A stretch of DNA of 64,000 bases, taken from Musa acuminata AAA Group. Its lineage: Eukaryota > Streptophyta > Magnoliopsida > Zingiberales > Musaceae. The notes beneath the pieces were generated by a model. That model worked only from the letters and a program-made list of their open reading frames with translations. It was not told where the DNA came from and searched no databases. This document shows, piece by piece, positions 24,541-35,497 of this stretch (within the stretch, counting starts at the first letter, position 1; each line of letters opens with the position of its first letter). The position numbers and the translations under genes are program-made. The stretch covers positions 25,935,501-25,999,500 of the forward strand of contig NC_088339.1 in assembly GCF_036884655.1 (NCBI RefSeq), given 5' to 3'.

Positions 24541-25397
24541 TCGGTGTCTCTGTCGGATCGTGATTCCTCCTCTCTCTTCCCCTGCGTACCACCGACTCGC
24601 CCAGCGTCGTTACGCGGCCCTCGAAGCGGGTGCGAGCGGGAGGCCGAGGCGGCGAGCGACTGTGGAGGCTTCCGAAACACGACGATGCGGATGATGCAGG
24701 CGTGCGACGGTGGCGGTGGTGTTGGAGTCGCACTGGTCCATTTGCACCATCTTGTCGTTTGGTACTTGTCATCATTGTGGCCAACAAGGCATAGCTCGAT
24801 CCGAGTGTCAGCACTGGCCACCCAACTGAGACGGTCTTCGTCCGGCGACAGCATGGAAGCCAAGAGGAGAGGTTTGTCTTCCAGCTGTGATGTGATGTCT
24901 CACTGGTGGAGCAAGAGCCGTCGGCACCAGAGGTCCCTGCTTTGGAGTCTCGTTAGAGTCAACAACACTACAGACACTAACAGCCATTGGTTCCCCCTAC
25001 TTTTTTTTTTCCTGGATTTCAGAAAATTTTCCTGGTGAGTTGAAGGAAGGTTTATTTTTTCTCTTCTTTATAGTTTTTGTATTAATTTAAGATTCTGTTC
25101 TGCAAGATTATAGAATGCCATTGGCGTTCCTAACTTTACATACCCAGACACAATATTGTGCGGATAAACAGCGCATCTATCAAAGATCCTGAGAGATTCG
25201 ATAAGAGACGGGAAAAAATATATTCCAAGGGAGTTGTCTGAATTCTTGTCGGGTACTCGAGAATCCCTGTCGGCAGGTGGTTGAAGCCTATTATCTCCAA
25301 CGTTCTACTATTTAACCACACCAATACTTGGTTGTCTCCGGATAGCTGTTTCTTCTTCCATTTCTCTCCACGAATCAATCCTAAATCTGGAAGTCCG
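24541..25397 (+). promoter_or_regulatory. Aux/IAA promoter with auxin response elements
   Basis: Upstream region of the Aux/IAA gene. The auxin response element TGTCTC occurs in the gene's sense direction at 24545-24550, 24896-24901 and 25333-25338. A TATA-like TATTTAA lies near 25308, about 85 bases before the start codon. TGTCTC is the classical ARF-binding element and Aux/IAA genes are typical auxin-induced targets. Function at this locus is inference. The GC-rich block 24580-24860 is open in several frames by composition only. Confidence 0.5.
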
Positions 25398-26772
25398 ATG
25401 ACACCGCCGCCATCGGAGCAGGACTACATACGCCTCTCCGACGGGCTCTCCTCCGCCGGGGAGCTCAACCTGAAGGACACCGAGCTCCGGCTGGGGCTAC
25501 CGGGGTCGGAGTCCCCCGAGAGGGTCGATGTAAGATGCGGGGTCGACGGCGGCCTGAAGCTGAGGCTCCCCAAGGGCTTCGTCTCCGGCACGAAGAGGGC
25601 GTTCTCGGACGCCATGGACGGGGCGGAGCTCCCCGGGGTGGATGGATCCGAGGTGACACCCGAGGGAGGCGAGGCTTCCTTCTCGGAGAGAAGGGAGAAC
25701 AGCGGTGGAAAGGAGGAGGATGGCGATGGAGAGGCAAAGGCGGCGGCACCTTGGGCGGCGAAGTAAGTCTGTTTCTCGTTGCGGTCGTCCGTTTGGCGGA
25801 TCGACGTGATGAATCAATCAAAATGGTTGTGTGGTAGGGCACAAGTCATTGGGTGGCCACCTATCCGGAGCTACAGAAGGAATACAATGGCCTCAAACCC
25901 ATGGAGGAACAAAGAGGAGGAGACCAAAGGGAGCCAAGGAGGGGAGTGCCTCTACATCAAGGTCAGCATGGATGGAGCTCCCTATCTCAGAAAGGTCGAC
26001 CTCAAGACGTACTCCACCTACGCGGATCTCTCACTGGCACTCGGGAAGATGTTTACTTGCTTTACCCTCGGTGAGTGAGCACTGCCATCTTTTTTAGTTG
26101 CTCGATCCCACCATCAAATTGATGTTGTCGAAGCACTGGAATTAATGGCATTCGGATATCTGATGCAAGGGGAGGTTTCACTTCATCTGTGGTTTTCGAT
26201 TCAGGTCAGTGTGGTGGTACTCATGGGATGGGTGGCAGAGAGGAGACGAAGACTGAGGGTGGTGGAGCGATGGACCTTCTTCGAGGGTCTGAGTATGTTC
26301 TTACCTACGAGGACAAGGATGGTGACTGGATGCTTGTTGGTGATGTTCCCTGGAAGTAAGCGAAATAAATGTTCGATGCCTCTCTCGGCAGTAGGAGCAT
26401 TCATTCTTCATATCGACATATTACATGCATCTGATCCTGCATTCTAATCTGACTACTGATGGTATGTGTTTGTCATGGCAGCATGTTTACTGATTCTTGT
26501 AGGAGATTGAGGATCATGAGAGGTTCAGACGCAATTGGGATGGGTAAGAATGGCTATCTATCTATCTATCTTCTCAGGATAATACTTACAAGAGAAATGA
26601 ACTTAAATAGAACACAGAATCTCTCCCTAATTGACCCTTATTATTCCAAACATATGATGGAAGCTATAGTCCTAAGAAGATTAGGTCACAAATCTTGTTG
26701 TGCTTGATGATACTGGGTAACCTTGTTGCAGCACCAAGGGTGATGGAGAAGTCCAAGAGCCGGAACCAGTAG
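25398..26772 (+). CDS. Aux/IAA auxin-response repressor
   Basis: Nuclear repressor that binds ARF transcription factors and is degraded through TIR1/AFB when auxin is present. Exons 25398-25762, 25838-26070, 26205-26355, 26482-26543 and 26732-26772 give 283 residues. Domain I has the EAR motif TELRLGLPG (LxLxL at 30-34). Domain II, the degron, reads [12 protein letters not shown], with core GWPPI at 127-131, so it should be auxin-labile. Domains III and IV form the PB1 fold, with [17 protein letters not shown] and the acidic OPCA stretch [16 protein letters not shown]. The tail ends in [10 protein letters not shown], a basic nuclear signal typical of the IAA14/IAA17 clade. A second LxLxL-like stretch, LKLRLP at 53-58, lies between domains I and II. 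The start codon is the first ATG before the EAR motif. The exact orthologue cannot be named. Confidence 0.93.
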
Positions 26773-27480
26773 AGGTTTAACCTACAGCAGACCAAATGGC
26801 TACAAGATGGTCTTTAATTTCCTCAAAGGAAATGAAAGCTTTGGTGTCCATGAGATTGTGGGGTGAAACTTCACTTGAGTTCTTGGGATTGTTCTTTCCC
26901 TGGACCTTCTGTATCTGGTGAAAGCTCAAAGTTCCAACATCAATGGTTTTAGTGGACCTCATGTTTCAAAGGGAGAGCTCCCACACTTTTGCTATGTTTA
27001 CCACTCTGTCTTGGGGATCAAATTTGTGTTTGTGAATGACCTGCAAAACTTCCATAAATTATTAGATTTGATTGCTGAGGTTTACTTGTTCCATGTGCAG
27101 TTCAGAATATGAGGAATAGCATAAAAATTAAAGATCAACAAGACAAAAGGAGGGGCATTGAGCAAGGTCATGTCAGGAATCTTTCAGAAGGGCAGTGATT
27201 CCTCACTAAGTTCTGTTTACCATTTGGGAACAAAGGGACAACCAACCACTAACTTGTATAGATTATGCTTATGCTGAAAACACAAATGAAGAGACCATAA
27301 ATTATTACGTGAGTGGGAGAGAGAAAACTAGATCTTGAAAGAATACTTAATTGAGTCCTCTGGTTGTAGGTTCACAAGCACATAATCCAAGAAGCGCAAG
27401 CGAAAGGTTTAATGAAATTTCCACAAATCCATCTTTTATTTTTTTTTTGTATTTGGTCGATGGAATTTTATGCATCTCTT
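26773..27480. other. Intergenic, no gene recognised
   Basis: Contains the Aux/IAA 3' UTR and AT-rich spacer. No other features seen. Confidence 0.5.
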
Positions 27481-27489
27481 ATGGATAGG

Positions 27490-27660
27490 GATAATTATAT
27501 ACTATCCCATATAATTAGCTATATTTAGCATCTCGATTCTTATATTTATAAAAATAAAATAATTAATCTCATTTATCCTCGTGTCGTCAATTTTACTAAC
27601 GAAAGATACCTCACAAGTGCAGAAAATGATGCTAAAAAAAGGATAAAAAGATAATTTACC
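27490..27660 (+). repeat. Fragment of an AT-rich dispersed repeat
   Basis: Resembles the stretches at 44186-44335 and 45551-45700: an ATTAG...TATCTCGATT block, then a TTATAAAAATAAAAT block, then a CTCGTGTCGTCAATTTTACTAA block. It is probably a remnant of the same foldback MITE family. Homology was judged by eye. Confidence 0.45.
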
Positions 27661-27669
27661 CCTTTTTTA

Positions 27670-28560
27670 AAGCTTTGCTATCCTGCTTCTCTTCCCTCTC
27701 GTGCTTTTTCTCGATCCTCTCCAACATTGAGGTTGCCTCCATCGTGCACCGTAAGCTCCTAGCCCTCTCGAAGAAGAGAGACCTCCCCAACGATTTCGAG
27801 TTCGATGTCGAGATTAGTGTCGTATTTCCAATCCCCACCTCCATTGCACTTACTTCACTCTAAAGGCATGGAAGAAAGTCATGCACTTTGACCCCCACAA
27901 CTTCACCTCCATTGCACTTACGTCACTCTAAAGGCATGGAAGAAAGCCACGCACTTTGACCCCCACAACTTCACCGGCAACTGGGTCGACCCTGAGTGTG
28001 TGACTATCAGGGCATCTTTTGCATCGTGATGCCTGACGACTCTTTGGTCAACATCATCATCAGTGTCGACCTTAACGATGCCAATATCGTCGAGTACCTC
28101 CCTACAGAACTCAGCCTCTTAATCGATGCCACCCTCCTTCACATCAACTCCAATCATTTCTACGGCATCATCTCCCAAAATATCTCCGTCTTAAACTCCT
28201 CCATGAGCTCAATGCTAGCAACATTCGCTTCGTTGACCCATTCCTAGACATTGCTCTTCCCTCGTCGTTGCTTAAGTACCTTGACCTTCGGTTCAATGAT
28301 TTTGAGGGAGTGCTACTATTGGTGCTCTTTGATAAGGAGCTTGATGTCATATTCTTGAATGACAATCATTTCAACTCTTTGATGCCTGACAACTTCGACA
28401 ACTCCAAAGCCTTCGTCATTATCATTGCCAACAACAAGATCCATGATTGCCTTCCGAGCAACATCGGCAATATGACGACCACCCTCAATAAGCTCGTTCT
28501 GATGAATAAGCTTTCAAGATTTAGTCGTAGCTTTCTCCTCTCCATAAGTCATCCAGGAGG
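27670..28560 (+). pseudogene. Leucine-rich-repeat extensin (LRX/PEX) pseudogene
   Basis: Successive frames encode recognisable pieces of the N-terminal half of an LRX cell-wall protein. A hydrophobic leader and KLLALSKKRDLPNDFEFDVE lie at about 27675-27810. AWKKVMHFDPHNFTGNWVDPE follows around 27870-27995. Then come cysteine-containing and LRR segments, including DLNDANIVEYLPTELSLL, HINSNHFYG, YLDLRFNDFEG, LFDKELDVIFLNDNHFNS and PSNIGNMTTTLNKLVLMN. The reading frame is broken by deletions, an internal 68-base duplication and stops. The C-terminal Ser-Pro repeat (extensin) part is absent. Intact LRX proteins link the cell wall to RALF/FERONIA signalling. This copy cannot make one. Confidence 0.8.
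27837..27972 (+). repeat. 68-base tandem duplication in the LRX pseudogene
   Basis: Copy 1 is 27837-27904 and copy 2 is 27905-27972. Both start ACCTCCATTGCACTTAC and run through the AWKK...FDPHNFT region, with only a few differences. A 68-base insertion shifts the frame. Confidence 0.85.
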
Positions 28561-29150
28561 ATAGCAAAGTTGAAGGGAAGGACAAAGCTATGATTTTGGT
28601 ATCATTTTTCGCATGTGATAGCACGTGTAATATCTTTCGTCAGTAGAATCGATGATACGAGGAGAGACAAGGTTAAATGCTTCACTTTCATAAGTAAAGA
28701 AATCATAATAATGTTATATTAAATATAAATATAGAGATCGGGATATTAAACATTATCACACAAGAAATTATTTCAAATTTTCAAGACCCTTATTGTTGAA
28801 TTTCTAAGTTGGAGGAACACAAACCCCCATGTCTCAGACAGCTAATTGGGAACCCCAATTCAAGAATCCATGTACTAAAGCAGCTATTTGAAGGTATAAC
28901 CTCTGCAGGATCCCTAATTTGAGAGAACAAAGATAATTGGAGAAGGCCTAAATGTAAGCATTTATGCATCTTATGGCAACAAGAACTGCATTTTGTTCGC
29001 CATTAGCAGACAAGAAACGTAATCCGGTGATAAGATGTAATGTGATTCATTGGAAAACAAAAGCAACAGAATCAAGAAAGTGAACCCTACCATACCAAGA
29101 AACCAATTCTCGACGAGAAAATTAAGAAACGATTCAAGCAGATTAATCCA
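28561..29150. other. Intergenic, 3' of TMEM234-like gene
   Basis: Probably carries the 3' UTR of the minus-strand TMEM234-like gene at its right end. No other features seen. Confidence 0.4.
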
Positions 29151-29564
29151 TCAATCTCCAGATCTAATGCAAATCCAAACACCCAAGACGATCAGAGCCG
29201 TACCGAAGACGGTGAGACCAACGCGCATCTCCTCGCCGAGGATCATCGCCGCGACGGCTGTGGCGGCGAACGTGGTGGCGTTGGTCACCGGCACGGCGAC
29301 GGAGATGGGGGCGCCGCCCAGCATGTGGAAGAAAGCGGCGGAGGCGGACAGGTTGATCAGGAAAGGGACGGAGTACTGCCACGTCAGGAGGAGGTCGATC
29401 CACCTGAGGACGTGGCCGAGGAGGCGGCCGCGGGGGCGGTGGCCCGGCGTGCGCGATCGAAGCTGGAGCTTCCGGTCCCAGACGAGAGCCCCGCGGCGCA
29501 TGACGGCGTTGGTAGCACCCCACACGATCCCTACGGCGATCATCTTCTCCACGTCCCCGGCCAT
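29151..29564 (-). CDS. TMEM234-like multi-pass membrane protein
   Basis: Single exon, 137 residues. The sequence matches the small TMEM234 family of the drug/metabolite transporter (EamA-like) superfamily. It starts MAGDVEKMIAVGIVWGATNAVMRRGA, then has WIDLLLTWQYSVPFLINLSASA, the conserved PISVAVPVTNATTFAATAVAA, and GEEMRVGLTVFGTALIVLGVW. There are about four hydrophobic helices. The frame is open further upstream, but the extra residues are low-complexity (a Trp run from CCACCA repeats), so I take the Met that starts the family N-terminus. The biochemical role of the plant protein is not established. Codon use is strongly GC-rich. After the first helix there is an Arg-rich loop (RSRTPGHRPRGRLLG). 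Confidence 0.85.
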   Translation of the reverse strand: MAGDVEKMIAVGIVWGATNAVMRRGALVWDRKLQLRSRTPGHRPRGRLLGHVLRWIDLLLTWQYSVPFLINLSASAAFFHMLGGAPISVAVPVTNATTFAATAVAAMILGEEMRVGLTVFGTALIVLGVWICIRSGD

Positions 29565-29863
29565 CTTTTTCCGCCCCTCCCACCACCACCACCACCCACC
29601 TCCTTCGACAATCGGTCGAACGACCCCGATCGTCTTCTTTGGCTCATCTTGAACCCTTGATCTTGGCTGAGGTCCCCGCGCGACTCTTAAAGCAAAGATC
29701 CGAAAGAGTTCAACGGTGGATATGGAAAGACTCGATGCCCAAAGATGGCACCAAAAATAAAATTGGGCCCACATCACTATTTCATTAAAACTGCGGATAA
29801 GAAAATTCATCTATTTTTTATTCTTTGTACGGAATTATTTTTTGAAAATTTTATTCCTAAAAC

Positions 29864-29913
<50 letters not shown>

Positions 29914-30490
29914 TAATTTTGTTGCATTTCACCATAGCATGTGATTGCATGAGTGGCTGTAGATCACACAGTGAAACTGATCATGCTAATCCTACTCCTT
30001 CCTGCTTCTCCTTCACTGAGATTAAAGAAAGATGGTGTACCTAAAAGATTCCTTGAGAGAGGGAAAACATGAAGGGAGAAAGAAATTTCTTTTAATGCAT
30101 GAATATTATACTCTAAATAGTACAATGAGTTTCTATCAACGGTTAACCTTGGTAGATAAAATAAAGGCCAACAACATTCAAAGTTCACTACATACATCGT
30201 CTTTCATTTGTTGCAGGTGGGATCAGACTATACACACAAGCAGCAATAGCCAAATGGCAATATGTTTATTTCATTGCCATGTTTCTGCTATACATTCATG
30301 TTTGCTCTATTGAGCAACTTTTAACTCTTCTAAAAACAGAATATGGCCGGTATCCGAATCATTTGCATTATGCATCAGAAGATGAGTTTTCTCATGCATT
30401 GTTTTGTTGAATCACTGGAAGTTTGTTGCCTGTACTTCAATTTAGTGACTAAACAGAACAATGGAAATACTTCAACTCCACACCACATAG
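29565..30490. other. Intergenic with a TA microsatellite
   Basis: The left end is the TMEM234-like promoter. A CCACCA-rich tract lies at 29580-29605. A (TA)n run covers about 29866-29909. The rest, up to the CAF1 stop codon, is AT-rich and should include the CAF1 3' UTR. No other gene seen. Confidence 0.5.
29866..29909. repeat. (TA)n microsatellite
   Basis: About 22 uninterrupted TA units read directly in the sequence. Confidence 0.95.
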
Positions 30491-33400
30491 TTAAGCTAGA
30501 AGCTTTGCCAGCTCATCTACTCCCAAGCTCCCATGTGGAACCACATCAGGAAGGATGTCTTGAAGATTGTCCCTCCTCCGACTTCGGAAGTTCTTCTTAC
30601 CACTAATTCTTGTATTAGAATCAGAGACGACTTCAACCTCTATATCTTGTTCCTCACTTTTGTCACTATTTTCTTGTTCAGTAGTTTGTACAGAAACTTT
30701 CTTAATTCTGTGCTGAAAGATCGGCCCAGGTGGAGCTGTCTTGGCAAGAGCCACTGACCTTTCATAGACAATATTGGCATCCAAACATGAATCATCCAAG
30801 ATTACTGCAGTGCCACTGTCAACTGCCTGCCTCAGAAGAAGCATTACTCCCTCCAAACATGACCCACTAGGTAAACAATCGCTTTCTTCCATTTCCAACC
30901 CAACACTCTCTCCAGAAGCATTATCAAGTCTAGTACATCTGTCCATGTCATCATGCCTGGTTGGACCCACATGAACTGCACTGTGTTCAGCTTTTTCTCC
31001 TAGATAAGATAAATGCTTACTTTCATCCTGAAACAACTCCTTCGAGCTATATTCAGCTCCTGAAGAAGAGATGTCATGGCAAATTGCAATTGAAGCATCC
31101 TGGTCAATTACCGTTGAAGAATTAGAGGTCTGGTGGACAACATCGTTTGGGCGGTTAGCAGTTTCTCTGGATAATTGGTCAATCTCTTCGGATTTGGACA
31201 TACACTCAGTTTCTACCTCTCTTGGATGTTCATCGAAAGCCGCATCCTTGGTAGACAGACTGATGCCGGGTTCCTTGTTGGGACTTGTTCCAACCACTTG
31301 GTCCATTATGTCCTGATCAGTCGATAATGTATTGTTTGATGACCTGGAAGGAGCAGCTGTTGGGTCAGTGGTGATGTGTTCTGCAGCTTCATTGCTATTG
31401 TCTTCTTGTGGCAGAAGAGTTGATTTCCAATTTTTCCCTCTCCACATAAGTATATGCTCATATTCAAAAGAAAGCAGAACACATGGGACAAGATCCTATA
31501 AAATCAAGTCAAAAGATTGAAAGGTCTTACCAACAGATGAATGAGGAAAGATATAAAAGCTGGTAAAATCAACCAACCCGAAGTTTGGCACCAATTTTCC
31601 TGCAATCATGTGGGTTCATATCCTTACAATTAATACGGACAAGCTCACATGCTTCAAAGGCTTCTCGGACTTGCTTAACCAGCTTACAATACACACCATT
31701 TTTTCCTGTTTCAGGATGGAAGCACAATTAGCTCCTCTCCACTGAGCCATGGCTATAGCAAATCGATCTCAGGATAATACTAAACTATGTCGATCAAGAC
31801 CTTCAAATTAATTTAAAACTAAAGGTATCATCTTAGGCACAAACCTTGAAACAGAATAATCAACAAAAAAATAACTAGTTCATAGCAACCAGAGATGGAT
31901 GTCTAGACAATAGCAGAAAGTAAAAAATAAAAAGAAAAAAATATTACCGAGTTTACATATAGGAGGCAGCTGGCGCCCATTCTTACGCATTTCTGTTGCT
32001 TCTTCCAAAGTTAAACCATCTGGTACACGTTGCACCAATCGTGGATATACAGGTGTGATAGGTTTCCAAAGCATAAGAGGATATCTGGGACGAGTCCTAT
32101 AATTGTAATTTCGACCTCGAAACAGATAGATAACTCCCCCTTTACTGTATATAATCTTCCCTCCAGTTTTCTCCTACAAGTTAACAACCAATTTTAAAAA
32201 AAATATAGGAAATTAATCAGGACAAGAAAATTGCAGCCTGTTAGATTTAATTACAAACTAAACCTGTGGCAGTGACATGCTAAGAGAGTTGATTCAATGT
32301 ATTATTCAAAAGTTGGCAGAATAATTAAGTGCAGTTAAACAGTGAGACAATTCTATACATCTCAGATATTACTGTATACTCAGCTTGATTTGGATTGTGC
32401 CACTTATAGTTTCAATACCATACCAAAAAAAACACATTTTTCAACAAAACCAGATATTAGCCTTAAGTTTGCCAGTTATGGCACATGCTGTTAAAAATAT
32501 GGAGTGCATGTTTCGATGTTTTTTCAGGATGTCCTTTTTCAATTGGCTACATAAAGGAACTTGAAAGAAATCCCAATGATACTATTCTTTTTCATCATAT
32601 TGGAACTTTCTACTTAGAATTTTTTAATTCCATGCTGTACGTTTTGTCTAATTTTGAAAAACATTCTTCTGAAAGACAAATACCAACAAGAACAATCTCA
32701 ACTTCCAAAAATTGAATATATTTTAAAATATTAAGCAAAATATCATGGTTTGCCTTACCAATCTATATCGGTGTACTAACTGGCCATCGATACGGTACAT
32801 ATAGAATTGTATTGATATACCAACACATGATACAGTGAGGCATACAAACAAACTGATATGTACCACCTATACCAGTCCCCTGTCGGACCGGTATGTACTA
32901 TCTGTACTGAGTAGTATGGCGCAATACGATGAACCTTGCAATATACAATCATGACGTTGAATCTAAAATGATCTAACTGCATCCCATATTTATAATGACC
33001 TCCAGACAGATGCTTTTATTTTCAAGCATGTACAGAAAAAAAACAAGAAAAGTAATTCCAATGAAAGAGACAAACAACAGATGCCAAAAAACTTCATCAT
33101 AGACTATTGAAATGCAGGATTCCAGTATGCATGTGATATCAGTCAGTGCTAGCAAGAGCAGGCAGATCACAATGCTTGTTATCTATATTTCAAGTTCATG
33201 CCATTGTCAGTCAGCATCAGCCCTATCCTAGCATCAATCTTCAATATACCAGAGATCACTGAAATGCAAAATCAAAACATAATATGCTAAAAAAGGAAGT
33301 TAAAGGATGACATAATGAATTATATTTTAAGTGCAGACCTCCAATTGCTGACGAACATTATCCATATCAACTGTGCAAACTCCTTTACATTTTATCTTGC

Positions 33401-35497
33401 ACACCCTCCTCCTTTTCCAGTGAGCATGGATATTTTCCAACATGTTATGTGTCAAACCATCTCTACCTGCAAATAATTAACATTATATTTCACAAAGCTG
33501 GTGCTATTGGTACAAGAAATTGTATTAACCTTGAGAAGTTACCACAGTTTGAGATTTGATGAGAAAATATGACGTTTCTGAATAATTTACTAGCCAGGAT
33601 ATATCATTGAAACAAGACTATAGCACCAAAAACTATACCAGCGTACACCTTTGATTAAGAGCAACAACAAGTTCCTCAAAGTTTATTCCATCAAGAAAAT
33701 AAAAGACCAGCACCAGATTTCACATAGTTTATTCTGTTAAAGAAATTTTTGAGTTGTATTTTGTTTCAATCACTAGTCTTCAAAAGAAAACCAAAGATGC
33801 AATATTTATAATGAAATAGCATTTCCTTCTGAATTCTCCCATAATCAAGAACTTACTATCAGGTTTAAAGTTTCAGTGACTGAGTTATAGTTAAGCCAAA
33901 AAGGTGAAATTTATCAGTATAGAACATATCCTACCTGTGTCTTTAAGTGGTAGCTGAGATTTTAACGATCAACAAAGTGAACAAACTATGATAGAGTCTA
34001 AATATTATCCAAACATTATGATTACTTGTAGTCCTTTTCACTTATGCCATGTCAGAATCTATTTACAAAAGTTATTACCAGTAGTCCACTATCAACAGCA
34101 ACTTGATTCTAATGAAGACTTTTCTTCTTTCCTTCCTAATAGTTCATGATTCTGTAACCAAAAGAAGAATTCAAATCATCCATTAAGCAGAAAAAGAAGA
34201 CAAGTTTGAGAACTCAAATTAAACAATTACCAACGTGCACGAGGACAGAATGAGTAGGGTATGACAAATCATATGCAAACATGCAGGTAGTTTGAATTTT
34301 CACCTCCTTACACTTCCTTTTCAAGAAACTAAAAATCATAGTTATTTATATGAACCAAAAAAATCTAATACTTGTGACTGCAAGAGCTCATATATGTGAT
34401 TATTTGACATATGTCATCAAATATTTCTTCCATTATCAATGAATCATGTGGTACCTAAAAATAGTAGAAAAGTATCTTGACATGGCAATGCTGTTACAAA
34501 ATCCATTACAATTACTCCACACTATGAAGCCAAAAATTGAATGTCAAAAGTTTTGTACAAAAGACTTCCCATTCTTCAAATTTGTTCTCCATGTTGTCTA
34601 GACCTTGTTATTGGATCTTTTTCATCCAAGATTATGATTATAAGAAAGAAAGAATCCTTGAAACGTACCCATATTTAGTTGTCTTTTAGTCCTCAGACAC
34701 CCCTTGATAAGCACCTTGATCTCCCCCGTCGTCAGCGGTTCTCCCAGTATCTCTTCCCTTGACGCAGCATGGTACTTCGGCTCAGAACCGGCCAAGAAAG
34801 GTCCAGGCGCCTGTATCGACTTCACCCCCTTCTTTCCCGGGGGCGGAAGCTGGAAAGAGTCGAACTCTGGCAGCTTCTTCTTGCTCGGTGGGAGTGGAGC
34901 CCGCCCAGTCCACGGCCTAGGCATGGTGGTCGGCCCGAACGGCAAGAACGGCGACTCCCGAAGGGCCAAAGGTTTGACCTTTGGAGTTTCAGTATAACTA
35001 TACTGAAACTCAAAGGGCGCACCTTTGATCCGATATGCAATCCCATTCTCCCCCACGGAGATCCCCGACTCCTCATCCGGCTTCGGAGGGATTCTCGCCC
35101 TCCCGACACGGCGGAAAGCGGGATGGGAAGGGGAGGGAGGGGCCTTATGGTCGAGCGGGGGCTTGGAGTACTTGGAGGCTTTGCCAGGGATGGAGGGCCG
35201 CGAAGGGGCGGAAGGGGTGCCGCGAGACCTGAAATCTGCGGAGGGAGGAGGGGATTCGATGGCGGCACGATTTTCCTCGGCGTCCGCATCCTCGGCGATC
35301 CTGAGGGCGGACTGGTGGCGACGGTGGCGGCGGATGTCGTCCTCGATCTCCTTCTGCTCGCGGCGACGGCGGAGGAAGGGCTCCGCGTTGGCGTTGTTCC
35401 ACCGGGAGAAGCGGAGCTCGGTGGAGGACGCCGGGCGGCGTGAGGGGGTGAGGTTGGGGGAGAAGAGGGGGATGGGAGCGGCGACCCTGAGCGCCAT
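30491..35497 (-). CDS. CAF1: CRM-domain chloroplast group II intron splicing factor, CAF1-like
   Basis: Five exons in transcription order: 35497-34669, 33466-33339, 32173-31948, 31705-31578, 31495-30491. They give 771 residues, in frame throughout. CRS2-associated factors bind CRS2 and chloroplast group II introns and promote their splicing. The N-terminus is basic and Ser/Pro-rich with few acids, as expected for a plastid transit peptide, and is followed by the family motif [12 protein letters not shown]. Then come [26 protein letters not shown] and [20 protein letters not shown], both family hallmarks (motifs described in part). CRM domain 1 spans about 250-346, ending [16 protein letters not shown] domain 2 spans about 365-462, ending ILMWRGKNW. 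The last exon adds an acidic tail of about 310 residues with [16 protein letters not shown] and a terminal [10 protein letters not shown] choose CAF1 over CAF2 because CAF1 has this long tail; CAF2 is shorter. The third intron from the 5' end of the window holds a dispersed repeat. Confidence 0.88.
32742..32940 (-). repeat. Dispersed repeat, copy 2 (intron of CAF1)
   Basis: Read on the minus strand it starts GCAAGGTTCATCGTA and parallels 11144-11340 over its whole length. It lies in the CAF1 intron 32174-33338. It is in the sense direction of its host gene, as is copy 1. Divergence is substantial, so both insertions are old. Confidence 0.7.

Noticed and set aside
24445..25038. 197-residue open frame and overlapping minus-strand frames upstream of the Aux/IAA gene
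   Set aside because: All frames are open because of high GC. No family motif or splice structure is visible, and the region sits where the promoter is expected.
29565..29810. N-terminal extension of the TMEM234-like frame
   Set aside because: The added residues include a Trp run from CCACCA repeats and match nothing, while the family N-terminus starts at 29564.
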